Source of the DNA: Micromonospora aurantiaca ATCC 27029
GTDB taxonomy: Bacteria > Actinomycetota > Actinomycetes > Mycobacteriales > Micromonosporaceae
Length of the DNA stretch: 64,000 nt
Direction of reading: 5' to 3'
NCBI RefSeq assembly: GCF_000145235.1
Contig: NC_014391.1
Span: 62,001-126,000, forward strand
The position numbers and the translations under genes were made by a program. This document shows positions 33,531 to 42,550 of this stretch, in pieces. The stretch's first letter is position 1, and each line of letters begins with the position of its first letter. Under the pieces are notes generated by a model. The model did no database searches, had not been told where the DNA came from, and saw nothing but the letters and a program-made list of their open reading frames with translations.

Positions 33531-35021
33531 GTGACCGCAGCCGCCGTACCGGCCGCCTCGCCCGCTTCGACGGGCGAGGAGTCCGGCGTACGCCTGGCCC
33601 GGTCCCGGCGCAACGCCGAGCTGTCCCTGCTCCTGCTCGCCATGGTGCTCGTCGCGGCGTACGCGGCGATGATCGAGGCGAAGGCGCTGGACACGATCAC
33701 GCCCGACTTCTGGATTCCGGCCGCCGCGCTGGGGCTGGTCTTCCTCGGTCTGCACCTGGTGATCCGCTGGCTGGCGCCGTACGCCGATCCGGCGCTGCTG
33801 CCGGCGGTGGCACTGCTCAACGGCATCGGGGTCGGCTTCCTGCGCCGCTACGACCTGGCCAAGGCCACGCCCGCCGAGCGGGAGGACCTGGCCGTCTTCG
33901 CCGGCACCGGCGGCCGGCAGCTCGCCTGGACGCTCGCCGCGGTGGTGCTCGCCGCCGCTCTGCTGGCGATCCTGCGCGACCACCGTTCGCTGTCCCGGTA
34001 CGCGTACACGCTGGGCCTGGCCGGCATCGTGCTGGTGATGATCCCGGCGGTGTTGCCCAGCCGGTTCTCCGAGATCAACGGCGCGAAGCTGTGGATCAAG
34101 TTCGGCGGATTCTCCATCCAGCCGGGTGAGTTCGCCAAGCTGGCCCTGCTCACGTTCTTCGCCTACTACCTGGTGCGCAAGCGCGAGGTGCTCTCGCTCG
34201 CCAGCCGGCGGGTGCTGGGCATCGACTTCCCGCGCGGGCGAGACCTCGGCCCGGTGCTCGTGGTCTGGCTGGTCAGCCTCCTGGTCCTGATCTTCGAGAA
34301 GGACCTCGGCACCTCGCTGCTCTACTTCGGCATGTTCGTGGTGACGCTCTACATCGCCACCGAGCGGGTCAGTTGGCTGCTCATCGGCCTGATCCTGTTC
34401 TTCGGCGGCGCCTACCTGGCGTACGTGCTGGGCAGCACCGTGGGCGGCCCGTTCGCGAACTTCTACGACCGGGCGCAGATCTGGCTGGACCCGTTCGCCG
34501 AGCCGTACGACAGGGGCTACCAGCTGGTGCAGGGTCTGCTCACGCTCGGCACCGGCGGCCTGTTCGGGGCCGGGCCGGGCGGCGGCCAGCCGGCGCTGCT
34601 GCCCGAGGTGCAGACCGACTTCATCTTCGCCGGCATCGGTGAGGAGATCGGCCTGTTCGGTCTCTCCGCGCTGCTGGTGATCTACCTGCTGATCGTCGAG
34701 CGTGGCCTGCGTGCCGCGCTGGCGGTACGGGACTCGTTCGGCAAGCTGCTCGCCGGTGGTCTGGCGTTCACGCTGGGCCTCCAGGTCTTCGTCATCGTCG
34801 GCGGCATCAGCAAGCTCATCCCGCTGACCGGTCAGACCACCCCGTTCCTGTCCGCCGGTGGCTCCTCGCTGATGGCGAACTGGCTGCTGATCGCCCTGCT
34901 GCTGCGGGTCTCGGACGGCGCCCGCCGCCCGGTGACCGGCGGCGGTGGCCCGGCCGCCCGGCCGGCAGGCGGCCCGCCCGAGCAGTTGCACGGCGCCCCG
35001 ACGGAGGTGATCCGGCCGTGA
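33531..35021 (+). CDS. rodA: RodA/FtsW-type SEDS peptidoglycan polymerase
   Basis: A 496-residue SEDS protein with about 12 transmembrane segments. Signature regions include NGAKLWIKFGGFSIQPGEFAKL, LIFEKDLGTSLLYFG, PYDRGYQLVQGLLTLGTGGLFG and the loop with the catalytic Asp in EVQTDFIFAGIGEE; the end has GQTTPFLSAGGSSLMANW. It polymerises lipid II glycan strands with its partner PbpA. GTG 33531; the stop overlaps the pbpA start (GTGA). Short disordered tails lie at both ends. Confidence 0.95.
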   Translation: MTAAAVPAASPASTGEESGVRLARSRRNAELSLLLLAMVLVAAYAAMIEAKALDTITPDFWIPAAALGLVFLGLHLVIRWLAPYADPALLPAVALLNGIGVGFLRRYDLAKATPAEREDLAVFAGTGGRQLAWTLAAVVLAAALLAILRDHRSLSRYAYTLGLAGIVLVMIPAVLPSRFSEINGAKLWIKFGGFSIQPGEFAKLALLTFFAYYLVRKREVLSLASRRVLGIDFPRGRDLGPVLVVWLVSLLVLIFEKDLGTSLLYFGMFVVTLYIATERVSWLLIGLILFFGGAYLAYVLGSTVGGPFANFYDRAQIWLDPFAEPYDRGYQLVQGLLTLGTGGLFGAGPGGGQPALLPEVQTDFIFAGIGEEIGLFGLSALLVIYLLIVERGLRAALAVRDSFGKLLAGGLAFTLGLQVFVIVGGISKLIPLTGQTTPFLSAGGSSLMANWLLIALLLRVSDGARRPVTGGGGPAARPAGGPPEQLHGAPTEVIRP

Positions 35022-36526
35022 ATGCCCCTCTGCGCCGCGTCGGCGTGGTCGTGATGGTCCTGTTCGGGCTCCTGTTCGCGAACCTGAACTGGATCCAGGC
35101 CTACAAGGCCGACGAGTACCGCAACAGCGACTACAACGGCCGGGTCCAGGTCGCCGAGTACGACCGCAAGCGCGGGAACATCGAGGTGGGCGGCACCGCG
35201 TACGCGGTCAGCAAGGAGACCGGTGGTGAGCTGAAGTACCAGCGCACCTACCCGGGCGGGGCGATGTACGCGCACGTGCTCGGCTGGAAGCCGGTCAACG
35301 GCAGCGCGAGCGGCATCGAGCGGGTGGAGAACGACTTCCTCGCCGGCACCAGCGACGCGCTCATCGCCAGCCGGATCAAGGACATGTTCACCGGTGACGA
35401 GACCGGTGGCGGGAACGTGCTGCTGACGCTCTCCAAGCGGGCCCAGGAGACGGCGTACAAGCAGCTCAACGACAACCAGGTCGGCGCGACCAAGGGCGCG
35501 GCCATCGCGATCGACCCGCGTACCGGCGCGGTGCAGGCGCTGGTGTCCATGCCGAGCTTCGACCCGAACCCGCTGGCGAGTCACAACAGCACCGAGGCGG
35601 ACCGGGCGTACAACACGCTGGAGAAGGACAAGGACCGGCCGCTGGCGAACCGGGCGCTGTCCGAGACGCTGCCGCCGGGCTCCACCTTCAAGATCATCAT
35701 GGCGGCGGCTGCGCTGGAGAACGGCGTCGGGCAGCAGACCCGCATCCCGGCCGGTTCCAGCTACACCGCGCCCGGCGCCGGCCAGCCGATCCGCAACGCC
35801 GCGCCGTCGATCTGCCCCGAGTCGCAGGTGACGCTGCGGGAGGCGGTGACCGAGTCCTGCAACACCGGCTTCGCCCAGCTCGGCGTACGCCTCGGTTCGG
35901 ACAAGGTCAAGGAGAAGGCCAAGCAGTTCGGCTTCGAGCAGGAGGACCTCACCGTCGGCCAGCTCGGTGAGGGCGGCCTGCCGGTGGCGGCCAGCCGCAC
36001 CGGCGACATGCAAAACCCGGACGGCAGCACCGACCAGGCCGCTCTGGCGCAGTCGTCGATCGGCCAGAACAACGTGCGGATGACCCCGTTGCAGGGCGCG
36101 ATGATCGCCGCCGCGGTGGCCAACAAGGACGGCAAGCAGATGCGTCCGTACCTGGTCAAGCAGCTGCTCGGGCCGGACCGCACCACCGTCTACGACGCCG
36201 CCCAGCCGCGCGAGCTGCGCCGCCCGATCAGCGGCCAGGTCGCCGCCGACCTGCGCGACATGATGCAGAACGTGGTGAAGGAGGGCACCGGCCGCCGGGC
36301 CGCCATCGACGGCTTCCTGGTCGGCGGCAAGACCGGTACCGCCCAGTCCGGCCCGAACACCCCGGACCACGGCTGGTTCATCGGCTTCGCCCTGGACAAG
36401 GACGGCACGCCGCTCTCCGCGGTCTGCGTCGAGCTGGAGCAGGCGGGCAGCGGCGGCAGCGCCGAGGCGGCCCGCATCGCCGGCCGGATCATGGCGGCGG
36501 CGATCGCCGACTCCGGGAGGCGCTGA
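35018..36526 (+). CDS. pbpA: PbpA, class B penicillin-binding protein
   Basis: A 502-residue transpeptidase with one N-terminal membrane anchor (residues about 8-28). Active-site motifs are SxxK (PPGSTFKI, Ser about 222), SxN (ESCNTGF, Ser about 280) and KTG (VGGKTGTAQ, Lys about 438). It cross-links peptidoglycan and pairs with the SEDS protein encoded just upstream. GTG 35018 overlaps the rodA stop. In mycobacteria PbpA is itself a PknB phosphorylation target. It lacks PASTA domains. Confidence 0.95.
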   Translation: MNAPLRRVGVVVMVLFGLLFANLNWIQAYKADEYRNSDYNGRVQVAEYDRKRGNIEVGGTAYAVSKETGGELKYQRTYPGGAMYAHVLGWKPVNGSASGIERVENDFLAGTSDALIASRIKDMFTGDETGGGNVLLTLSKRAQETAYKQLNDNQVGATKGAAIAIDPRTGAVQALVSMPSFDPNPLASHNSTEADRAYNTLEKDKDRPLANRALSETLPPGSTFKIIMAAAALENGVGQQTRIPAGSSYTAPGAGQPIRNAAPSICPESQVTLREAVTESCNTGFAQLGVRLGSDKVKEKAKQFGFEQEDLTVGQLGEGGLPVAASRTGDMQNPDGSTDQAALAQSSIGQNNVRMTPLQGAMIAAAVANKDGKQMRPYLVKQLLGPDRTTVYDAAQPRELRRPISGQVAADLRDMMQNVVKEGTGRRAAIDGFLVGGKTGTAQSGPNTPDHGWFIGFALDKDGTPLSAVCVELEQAGSGGSAEAARIAGRIMAAAIADSGRR

Positions 36527-36527
36527 C

Positions 36528-37913
36528 GTGCTCGGTCCGGGAGTGAAGCTCGGCAACCGCTACCGCCTCGACGAGCGGATCGCCAGCGGTGGCATGGGCG
36601 ACGTGTGGCGCGGCACCGACCAGGTGCTGGGCCGTACCGTCGCGGTGAAGAGCCTGCTCCCGGCGCTGCTGGACGAACCGGGCTTCGCCGAGCGGTTCCG
36701 CGGCGAGGCCCGGACCATGGCCACCATCAACCACCCCGGCGTGGTCGACGTCTACGACTTCGGCAGCGACCAGCACATCGCCTTCCTGGTGATGGAGTAC
36801 GTCGAGGGCGACGCGCTCTCCGCCACGCTCAGCCGCGTCGGCCGGCTGACCCCGGCCCGCACGATGGCGCTGCTGGCGCAGGCCGCCGACGCGTTGCACG
36901 CGGCGCACGAGAAGGGCATCGTGCACCGCGACGTGAAGCCCGGCAACCTGCTGGTCCGGCCGAACGGCACGCTCGTGCTCACCGACTTCGGCATCGCCCG
37001 CTCGGACCTGGTCGGCCAGCTCACCGCCGCCGGCTCGGTGCTCGGCACCGCCTCGTACATCTCGCCGGAGCAGGCCACCGGCGCTGTCGCCACCCCCGCC
37101 TCGGACGTCTACGCGCTGGGCGTGGTCGCGTACCAGTGCCTGGCCGGCCGCCGCCCGTTCGAGGGGGACAACCCCCTCGAGATCGCCATGAAGCACGTAC
37201 GGGACACTCCGCGGGCGCTTCCGGCCGACATCCCGCCCCAGGTCCGGGCGATCGTCGAGCGGGCCATGGCGAAGGATCCGGCCGCGCGCTGGCCGAGCGC
37301 CGCCGCGCTGGCGAGCATCGCCCGGCAGGCCAAGCTCGCACTCTCCCAGGCGGCCCGCTCCGGGCACCCGATCTCCGGCGTACCCGCCTCGCCTGCCGCG
37401 CCCGTCGCGCGGGCGCAGGTGCCGACCGCCGCTCCGCGTCCGCAGCCGCCGGCCGCCGCCCCGCGCCCGCAGCCCCGGCCGCCCGTGTCACCGGCCCGCC
37501 CGCCGGTCGCCGCGCCGCGCCCGGCCGTGATCGCGCACCCCGCCCCGCAGCCCCGCCCGCCGGTGGCGCCGCGCGGCGCGGCCCCCGTCCCGCAGCCACG
37601 CCCCGTGCCCCAGCACAACCCCCTGGGGTACGCGCGACCGCCCGCCGCCGCTCCGCCCCGACGCTCCCGGTCCGGGCTGTGGACGACGGCGATCGTGGTG
37701 GCCGTACTGGTCATCCTCTGCTCGGGCGTGATTTCGTTCCTGTACCGGAAATACGGTGCTACCGCATCCGCTTCGGCGAGTGTGAGCGTGACCTCCGGCG
37801 CGGTGCAGCCGTACGGAGGCGACTATCCGGTCCGCACGTCGTACCGTCGTGAGGTACGCCTCCTGCCGGCCGGCGGCGGTACGACGACGAGCGAAGGACG
37901 AGAGACGCGATGA
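36528..37913 (+). CDS. pknA: PknA, membrane Ser/Thr protein kinase
   Basis: A 461-residue kinase. Kinase motifs: glycine loop ERIASGGMGDVWRG, catalytic Lys in VAVKSLLP, VHRDVKPGNLL, DFGIARSDL and the GTASYISPEQA activation segment (domain about residues 10-270). A 110-residue Pro/Ala/Arg linker with repeated PRPQP-like blocks is followed by a transmembrane helix (about 386-408) and a short external tail without PASTA. GTG 36528, one base after pbpA; overlap of 4 bases with pknB. It phosphorylates division proteins and PknB. Confidence 0.95.
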   Translation: MLGPGVKLGNRYRLDERIASGGMGDVWRGTDQVLGRTVAVKSLLPALLDEPGFAERFRGEARTMATINHPGVVDVYDFGSDQHIAFLVMEYVEGDALSATLSRVGRLTPARTMALLAQAADALHAAHEKGIVHRDVKPGNLLVRPNGTLVLTDFGIARSDLVGQLTAAGSVLGTASYISPEQATGAVATPASDVYALGVVAYQCLAGRRPFEGDNPLEIAMKHVRDTPRALPADIPPQVRAIVERAMAKDPAARWPSAAALASIARQAKLALSQAARSGHPISGVPASPAAPVARAQVPTAAPRPQPPAAAPRPQPRPPVSPARPPVAAPRPAVIAHPAPQPRPPVAPRGAAPVPQPRPVPQHNPLGYARPPAAAPPRRSRSGLWTTAIVVAVLVILCSGVISFLYRKYGATASASASVSVTSGAVQPYGGDYPVRTSYRREVRLLPAGGGTTTSEGRETR

Positions 37914-39739
37914 CAGCGCAGGCCCGCCTGCTCGGTGGCAGGTACCAGGTCGGCGAGCTGCTGGGCTACGGCGGCATGGCCGAGGTGCACCGCGGCCGTG
38001 ACCTCCGGCTCGGGCGGGATGTCGCGATCAAGATGCTCCGTGCCGATCTGGCCCGGGATGCCACCTTCCAGATGCGGTTCCGCCGTGAGGCGCAGAACGC
38101 CGCCTCGCTCAACCACCCGGCGATCGTCGCCGTCTACGACACCGGTGAGGAGACCGCCCCCACGGGCGAGACCCTGCCGTTCATCGTGATGGAGTTCGTC
38201 AACGGCCGGACCCTCAAGGAGGTCCTCGGCGTCGAGGGGCGGCTCCAGCCGCGCCGGGCGCTGGAGATCTGCGCCGACATGTGCGCCGCGCTGGAGTTCA
38301 GCCACCGGCACGGGATCATCCACCGGGACATCAAGCCCGGAAACGTGATGCTCACCCAGACCGGCCAGGTCAAGGTGATGGACTTCGGCATCGCCCGGGC
38401 GCTCGCCAGTGGCGCCACCACGATGACGCAGACCAGCGCGGTCATCGGCACCGCACAATACCTCTCTCCCGAGCAGGCGCGCGGCGAGGCGGTCGACGCC
38501 CGATCCGACGTCTACGCGGCCGGCTGCGTGCTGTTCGAGCTGCTCTGCGGCCACCCGCCGTTCGTCGGGGACAGCCCGGTCAGCGTCGCGTACCAGCACG
38601 TGCGGGAGCAGCCGCCGACGCCGAGCACGATCAACCCGGACGTCAACCCCGCTGTCGACGCCATCGTGCTCAAGGCGCTGTCGAAGAACCCGCTCAACCG
38701 CTATCAGAGCGCCGGCGAGATGCGGGCGGACCTGCTCCGCGCCGCCGCCGGCCGGCCGGTGCTCGCCACCCCGGTGATGCCGGCCGAGGAGACCATGCCG
38801 ATGGGCGCCGCCGCGGGCGGCTACCACCAGGCGCAGCAGACCCAGATGATGGGCCCGCAGACCCGCCAGCAGCCGGTGGCGCGGGTCGGTGACCCGGGCA
38901 AGCGCAAGAGCTCCTCCTGGGTCATCGCCGCGTTCGCCGCGCTCGGCGTGCTCGCGGTGATCGCGCTCGGCACCGCGCTCTGGCTCAACCAGGCCGGGGC
39001 CGAGAAGGTGTCCGTGCCAGAGCTGGTGGACAGCACGCAGGCCGAGGCGCAGGCGGCGCTGACCCGGGCCGGGCTGCGCTACGTCAACGGTGACCCGGTG
39101 CAGAACACGGAGTGCAAGAAGGGCACCGTCGTCAACCAGAGCCCGGGCCCGGGCCTGCGGGTGGAGAAGAACACCGCGGTCTCGGTCCAGATCTGCGCCG
39201 GCCCCGGCCAGGTCACCATTCCCAAGGGCCTGGAGGGATCCCAGGTCGCCAATGTGCAGGCTCAGTTGCAGGCACTCGGCCTCAAGGTCGAGGTCGAAAG
39301 GGTGGACGACAGCGCGCAGAAGGACATCGTGATCAACGTCGAGCCGAGTGAGGGAAGTACGGTCGCCGAGGCCTCGACCGTCAAGCTCAGGGTTTCCCGC
39401 GGCAACGTCGCCGAGGTCCCGGACGTGGTGGGGCTTTCCGAGGACCAGGCCGTCCGCCAGTTGCAGAACGCCGGCTACAAGGTGCGCGTCCTCGATGGTG
39501 AGGAGGTGACCGAGCCGGACAAGGTCGGCCGGGTCAGCCGGCAGAGCCCGAAGAGCGGCTCCTCCTACGCCCGGGAGAAGCAGGTGACGATCTACGTCGA
39601 CGTGGCCGCGCCAGAGCAGAGCGAGAGCCCGACGCCTCCGAGCGCGACCCCGAGCGGTACCCCGAGTATGCCGCCGGGTGGTGGCGGTGGAGGCGGGCTC
39701 CCGATCCCGACAGCACCGCCGACCCGAAGCAACGGCTGA
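37910..39739 (+). CDS. pknB: PknB, PASTA-domain Ser/Thr protein kinase
   Basis: A 609-residue receptor kinase. Kinase domain (about residues 8-280): LGYGGMAEVHRG, VAIKMLRAD, IIHRDIKPGNVML, DFGIARALASG and the activation loop TTMTQTSAVIGTAQYLSPEQ with the two autophosphorylation Thr. A transmembrane helix (about 338-358) precedes three extracellular PASTA units (about 362-560) and a Pro/Ser/Gly tail. It senses muropeptides or lipid II and phosphorylates cell-wall and division targets. Mycobacterial PknB has four PASTA units, so this one is shorter. Last gene of the operon; a bulged hairpin follows. Confidence 0.96.
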   Translation: MTAQARLLGGRYQVGELLGYGGMAEVHRGRDLRLGRDVAIKMLRADLARDATFQMRFRREAQNAASLNHPAIVAVYDTGEETAPTGETLPFIVMEFVNGRTLKEVLGVEGRLQPRRALEICADMCAALEFSHRHGIIHRDIKPGNVMLTQTGQVKVMDFGIARALASGATTMTQTSAVIGTAQYLSPEQARGEAVDARSDVYAAGCVLFELLCGHPPFVGDSPVSVAYQHVREQPPTPSTINPDVNPAVDAIVLKALSKNPLNRYQSAGEMRADLLRAAAGRPVLATPVMPAEETMPMGAAAGGYHQAQQTQMMGPQTRQQPVARVGDPGKRKSSSWVIAAFAALGVLAVIALGTALWLNQAGAEKVSVPELVDSTQAEAQAALTRAGLRYVNGDPVQNTECKKGTVVNQSPGPGLRVEKNTAVSVQICAGPGQVTIPKGLEGSQVANVQAQLQALGLKVEVERVDDSAQKDIVINVEPSEGSTVAEASTVKLRVSRGNVAEVPDVVGLSEDQAVRQLQNAGYKVRVLDGEEVTEPDKVGRVSRQSPKSGSSYAREKQVTIYVDVAAPEQSESPTPPSATPSGTPSMPPGGGGGGGLPIPTAPPTRSNG

Positions 39740-39755
39740 CAACCGATGAGCAGCG

Positions 39756-39786
39756 TGGCGGTGCCCGGAGCACCGGGACACCGCCA
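39756..39786 (+). terminator. Hairpin terminator after pknB
   Basis: TGGCGGTGCCCGG (39756-39768) pairs with CCGGGACACCGCCA (39773-39786) with one bulged base, then TTTGTTGTATT. It lies 16 bases after the pknB stop and ends the fhaA-pknB operon. Confidence 0.75.
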
Positions 39787-39924
39787 TTTGTTGTATTCGC
39801 GTCCCAAGGCGTGTGTTTGGTGGTCAGAACGCCGCGGGATCGTCCGAGGGCGAAATAGGCGGGGTTGTCGCGTCGCCGGATGGCTCTTGCTGGACGTGGC
39901 CGTCTTTGTGGGTAGCGGGCGTCT

Positions 39925-40060
39925 GCGGTGGCTTGACGAACGACGATGGCCTGCAGGAGCGGGGTGGCGTGGCGGGGGCAGCAGCGGAGCTTGGTCAGGA
40001 CCTTCCGGGGCTCGAGGGTGGAGACGGCGCGCTCGCCGAGGGCTCGGAATCTCGGCGTGG
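39925..40060 (-). pseudogene. IS5-like transposase C-terminal fragment
   Basis: On the minus strand one frame reads FRALGERAVSTLEPRKVLTKL followed by RCCPRHATPLLQAIVV, recognisable as the conserved C-terminal end of IS5-group DDE transposases (usually ...GERAVATLKTWKVLTKLRCCP...). No N-terminal or catalytic part is present nearby and the flanking frame is not protein-like, so it is a short decayed fragment downstream of pknB. Confidence 0.6.
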
Positions 40061-40189
40061 TGTCGCTTGACCGATCTCTGCCGGCGGAACAGGCGGGTGC
40101 GGCGGCGTTTGGACAAGGCCCAGACGGCGTCACCGGCACCTTAGTAGCCCTTGGTGCTGGAAGTGGTGTCGATCAGTCCGCGGGTACAG

Positions 40190-40609
40190 GCGGCGGTCAG
40201 ATCGGTGACTCGACGGCGATCGCCCGGCCAGCCGTTGAGATGGTGGCGGTGGCCCGGCTGGCGAGCCAGACACTGATCGCCGTGGTCAGGAGCTGCGGGT
40301 CCATGGCCTGCAATAGTCGACGGATCATCGCCTCCGACGGGCGCCGGTCGGGGCCATGCCCAGGGCGAGAGCCGTCGTGGCCGGCACGTCGGCGACCCAT
40401 TCGGCGATCGCGGCGTACGAGCGATAGCCGGCGACCACCGCACACACGGCTGCGGTGACCACGACCGTCAGTCGGTGCCGGACACCTCGCCGGGCCCGTG
40501 GATCAGGCAGGCCGGCGAGCGCTTCGGGCAGCCCACCAGCGGTTTCGGCAACGGTCAGAGCCGATGCGCAGGACAGGGACGAGATCAGCGATGACGGCAG
40601 CGCGGGCAT
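40190..40609 (-). pseudogene. ISAs1-family transposase remnant, frameshifted
   Basis: The frame from 40609 gives GGLPEALAGLPDPRARRGVRH and VVAGYRSYAAIAEWVADVPA, the N-terminal domain of ISAs1 transposases. Near 40355 the coding continues in another frame as PDRRPSEAMIRRLLQAMDPQ and GRAIAVESPI, where intact elements have the VDGK catalytic Asp region. The rest of the DDE domain is missing. It is therefore a truncated, frameshifted remnant, inserted between pknB and the trpG side of the division locus. Confidence 0.75.
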
Positions 40610-40619
40610 GGCTCACTTC

Positions 40620-40976
40620 GGCGATCAACATGGCGTAGGAACGTTGATGATCTTCCGAACAGGTCATGCCCGTCTTGCTGCCACCAACAACGGCGCTTCT
40701 ACCCCAAGCTCACCAAGTTGGACACCACTACGACTTTGCCGGGGCCCTGTGTCAAGAGCCGTTCAGCAAACGAAGACGGCCGCAGCAGGCTGTATCGCCT
40801 GGGGCTACGGATCAAGAGGTGGCTGCGGCCCGTGGGGTGGAGGCAGAGAGGAAGTAGCGGGACGGCCGGCAGGAGCTGACGAACCCCGTCGTCCATTGGC
40901 GCGTCCACCACGATCAACGACACTCCCCGGCAGTGGGTGACACCCACAGGTGCCGCACACCCATGTTCGGGACGCA
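40620..40976. other. Remnant region without a confident gene
   Basis: The sequence between the ISAs1 remnant and the hairpin at 40977 has no gene I can support. A minus-strand frame 40699-40947 (82 codons) contains MDDGVRQLLPAVPLLPLCLH, but it lacks a good ribosome site and family resemblance. It may be the decayed end of a mobile element. Confidence 0.3.
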
Positions 40977-41023
40977 GACGTCAAGCTCCGCCGGCGAGAC
41001 GGCAGCGGACGGAGCTTGACGTC
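40977..41023 (-). terminator. Perfect 14-base inverted repeat
   Basis: GACGTCAAGCTCCG (40977-40990) and CGGAGCTTGACGTC (41010-41023), loop of 19 bases. It lies about 110 bases beyond the stop of the leftward secreted-protein gene and may terminate it, or may be an end of a mobile element. Confidence 0.5.
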
Positions 41024-41135
41024 CATAGGAGCGTCGGGATGGCAGTTGAAAGTGACACGTTTAGTCTCGCTAACAGCGAACCGTCACTTATCTAACTGTG
41101 CCAATCATCCGTGTTGCAATTTATGTTTCTCTCGC

Positions 41136-41513
41136 TTAACAGGCGGACGACGAGGAAATCCGGATTTTGTCCGCAGTTGAGTAATAGTTGTAAAAGGTGT
41201 CCCCTGGCTCCATGCAGTCCGTTGTGCCGTTCGTGAAGTGGATGTATGCAACGTCATCCTGCCGACTGTTGTAGATGACGTCCGCTCCATATGCTGCTGA
41301 GCTGAGGTTTTGCCAGGTCGACGTAATGTCTTGATAAGCGGCCGAAACTCGCTTTGCCTTGAAATCCGCTTCCGTCTTGTAGAAGCAAACTCGTGGATAG
41401 ACGCAGCCGTGAGCCGTCCCCCCTGCTGCCTGTGCGGGTGTTGACCCACTGAGGGCAATTCCAGCGGCAGCGACAACCGCTGCACCGGTGGCCGAAATTC
41501 TACGAAGCAGCAA
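41136..41513 (-). CDS. Secreted peptidase-inhibitor-like protein (I36 type)
   Basis: A 125-residue protein with a Sec signal peptide (LLRRISATGAAVVAAAGIAL, cleavage after AQA about residue 28). The mature part has Cys-rich and aromatic content: HGCVYPRVCFYKTEADFKAK, the central SSAAYGADVIYNSRQDDVAY and GTTDCMEPGDTFYNY, ending in Cys. This resembles the 'peptidase inhibitor family I36' (SMPI-like) secreted proteins of actinomycetes. TTG 41513 is supported by AAGGAG six bases upstream. Base composition is clearly lower in GC than its neighbours and it lies in the IS-scarred gap, suggesting acquisition by transfer. Confidence 0.7.
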   Translation of the reverse strand: MLLRRISATGAAVVAAAGIALSGSTPAQAAGGTAHGCVYPRVCFYKTEADFKAKRVSAAYQDITSTWQNLSSAAYGADVIYNSRQDDVAYIHFTNGTTDCMEPGDTFYNYYSTADKIRISSSSAC

Positions 41514-41894
41514 AGCGGACTCCTTGATCGACTGAGTTGCTGCAAAGCTATAGGTCGCTATGGGGCCAGGTCAAGGCCTGGCAGGCAAAAGAAGGTATAA
41601 GGTATAAGGTGGGCACAATACTCTCGCGGGACATCGCAAAGCCGCAGCCTGCGGTCTTGGCCCGCAAGCCGCTAGTTACCGACCTACGGGGCCCTGACCG
41701 ATCATCAGAGTCAATGGCCTTGTGGGGCAGGCTCGCGGTTCCGAGCTTGAGTTTTCGGCAGCGGGAGCGGTGAGGCCCGCAAGGCGGGCGGCGGAGCGTA
41801 GCGTGACAGGGCCGAATGACCGCGCGAGCGAGCGGATGGATCTGAATGGTGACCGAATGAGCAGGGGCGGGCTGAGTGGCGGGAGACTGAGTGC
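41514..41894. other. Intergenic region, no gene seen
   Basis: A 381-base stretch of mixed composition. It holds a short tandem GGTATAAGGTATAAGGT near 41593-41610 (a possible promoter-like AT patch for the leftward gene is closer to 41530-41570) and otherwise GC-rich sequence. No convincing reading frame, tRNA or hairpin was found. Confidence 0.4.
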
Positions 41895-42545
41895 TTAGGT
41901 CGTGGCGAATGCGGCTCGGCGGCGGGCGTCGACCTCGGCGGCCAGTTCCGGGGCGCGTTCCAGCGCCGCCGGGAAGCCGCAGGCGGCAAGCCAGTTCGCC
42001 AGCATCAGGTGACCGCCCTCGGTCAGCACCGACTCGGGGTGGAACTGCACGCCCTCGATCGGCAGCGTGCGGTGCCGCATCGCCATCACCACGCCGGAGG
42101 CGGTCCGGCCGGTGACCTCCAGCTCGTCGGGAAGCGTCTCGGGCAGGACGGCCAGCGAGTGGTACCGGGTGGCGGTGAACGGATCGGGCAGCCCGGCGAG
42201 CACGCCCACGCCGTCGTGGCGTACCTCCGAGGTCTTGCCGTGCAGCAGCTCCGGCGCGCGGGCGACAGTCGCGCCGAACGCCTCGCCGATCGCCTGGTGA
42301 CCGAGGCAGACGCCGAAGATCGGGAGCTTGCCGGCGTACTCGCGGATCACGTCCAGGCAGATGCCGGCCCGGTCCGGGCTGCCCGGGCCGGGCGACAGCA
42401 GGACACCGGCGGCGCCGACGCGGCCCACCTCGGCGACGTCGATCTCGTCGTTGCGCCGCACCTCGCAGTCGGCGCCGAGCTGGCCGAGGTACTGCACGAG
42501 GTTGAAGACGAACGAGTCGTAGTTGTCGATCACCAGTACGCGCAT
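41895..42545 (-). CDS. trpG: Glutamine amidotransferase, anthranilate/ADC synthase component II
   Basis: A 216-residue class I glutamine amidotransferase. N-terminus RVLVIDNYDSFVFNLVQYLG; SPGPGSPDRAGI; nucleophile Cys in IFGVCLGHQAIGEAFG (about residue 76-91); the His-Glu pair in GVQFHPESVLTEGG. It supplies ammonia for anthranilate (TrpE) or aminodeoxychorismate (PabB) synthesis. Its position in the division neighbourhood corresponds to mycobacterial trpG/pabA next to pknB, so the name follows synteny and the dual role is possible. ATG 42545 has AGGTGA upstream and is better than GTG 42554. Downstream of the sortase gene, same strand. Confidence 0.9.
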   Translation of the reverse strand: MRVLVIDNYDSFVFNLVQYLGQLGADCEVRRNDEIDVAEVGRVGAAGVLLSPGPGSPDRAGICLDVIREYAGKLPIFGVCLGHQAIGEAFGATVARAPELLHGKTSEVRHDGVGVLAGLPDPFTATRYHSLAVLPETLPDELEVTGRTASGVVMAMRHRTLPIEGVQFHPESVLTEGGHLMLANWLAACGFPAALERAPELAAEVDARRRAAFATT

Positions 42546-42550
42546 CGGGG

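Noticed and set aside
39592..40116. Leftward 174-codon frame with Arg/His/Pro text downstream of pknB
   Set aside because: It overlaps the pknB end in antisense and its sequence has no family resemblance; the recognisable transposase text is in another frame (39925-40060).
41105..41545. Alternative leftward frame of 146 codons over the secreted protein gene
   Set aside because: The 41136-41513 frame has a signal peptide and a good ribosome site; this frame reads Ser/Thr/Arg-rich nonsense.
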